Source of the DNA: Gemmatimonadota bacterium
Lineage (GTDB): Bacteria > Gemmatimonadota > Gemmatimonadetes > Gemmatimonadales > GWC2-71-9
Assembly: GCA_029884275.1 (NCBI GenBank)
Contig: JAOUIC010000132.1
Coordinates: forward strand, 1 to 5,787
Reading direction: 5' to 3'
DNA length: 5,787 nucleotides
Shown: positions 5,678 through 5,787 of the stretch, piece after piece
Numbering within the stretch: position 1 is the stretch's first letter
How the letters are laid out: the number at the start of each line of letters is the position of its first letter
Notes under the pieces: generated by a model
What the model was told of the DNA's origin: nothing
Databases searched by the model: none
What the model saw: the letters and a program-made list of their open reading frames with translations, nothing else
Translations under genes and position numbers: made by a program

Positions 5678-5787
5678 ATGAAAGCCGCTCAGATCCGCCG
5701 TCTGTTCCTCGATTTCTTCGTCGCCCGCGGCCACACCGAAGTGGCCAGTTCCTCCCTCGAGCCGGCCGACGACCCGACGCTCTTGTT
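5678..5787 (+). CDS. alaS: Alanyl-tRNA synthetase, N-terminal fragment (runs off window)
   Basis: Charges tRNA-Ala with alanine in the cytosol; class II synthetase. Only the first 36 residues and part of the next codon are present. They read as a standard AlaRS N-terminus: an AQIRRLFLDFFVARGH helix followed by EVASSSLEPADDPTLLF, which matches the E. coli pattern IRQAFLDFF...VASSSLVPHNDPTLLF almost position by position and leads into the class II motif 1 region. The ATG at 5678 is the only sensible start because it places the conserved helix at residue 5 as in the family. No Shine-Dalgarno sequence precedes it (the bases before are C-rich), and the likely -10 box ends ten bases upstream, suggesting a leaderless or nearly leaderless message. 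The recA-recX-alaS order occurs in other bacteria too. The incompleteness is due to the window edge, not gene damage. Confidence 0.96.
   Translation, partial: MKAAQIRRLFLDFFVARGHTEVASSSLEPADDPTLL

Overview
This is ordinary-looking bacterial chromosome with a GC content that looks close to two thirds, and every convincing gene lies on the + strand. The GC-rich codon use, the aerobic aromatic amino acid degradation genes, the recA-recX-alaS order and scarce Shine-Dalgarno sequences at some starts suggest an aerobic free-living bacterium, possibly Gemmatimonadota. That placement rests on remembered similarity of the proteins and was not tested.

Layout: (1) Positions 2-2825 hold a compact catabolic cluster: the 3' end of an uncharacterised conserved gene, fumarylacetoacetase (overlapping it by ATGA) and an iron-dependent phenylalanine 4-hydroxylase (14 bases after the fumarylacetoacetase stop). 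The last two are the final and first steps of phenylalanine/tyrosine breakdown via homogentisate; the middle steps and a pterin-recycling dehydratase are not in the window. (2) Positions 2826-3414 contain no credible gene, but the stretch is structured. It has degenerate tandem units of about 50 bases, then a large imperfect inverted duplication (arms 2952-3073 and 3197-3319 around a 123-base centre). This is the least explained part of the window. (3) Positions 3415-3825 encode a YraN/UPF0102 nuclease-fold protein. (4) An AT-rich 121-base spacer carries the likely recA promoter. (5) recA and recX are directly abutted: recombinase and its modulator. (6) A 45-base spacer with a promoter-like pair precedes the first 36 codons of alaS, which runs off the window's end.

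Functionally there are two blocks: aromatic amino acid degradation, and DNA recombination/repair followed by a tRNA synthetase. No CRISPR array, transposase, tRNA, rRNA or phage gene is visible. I did not find a convincing new multi-gene system. The best leads are the inverted-repeat element, the uncharacterised gene coupled to fumarylacetoacetase, the enlarged hydroxylase metal-ligand spacing and the apparently leaderless alaS.
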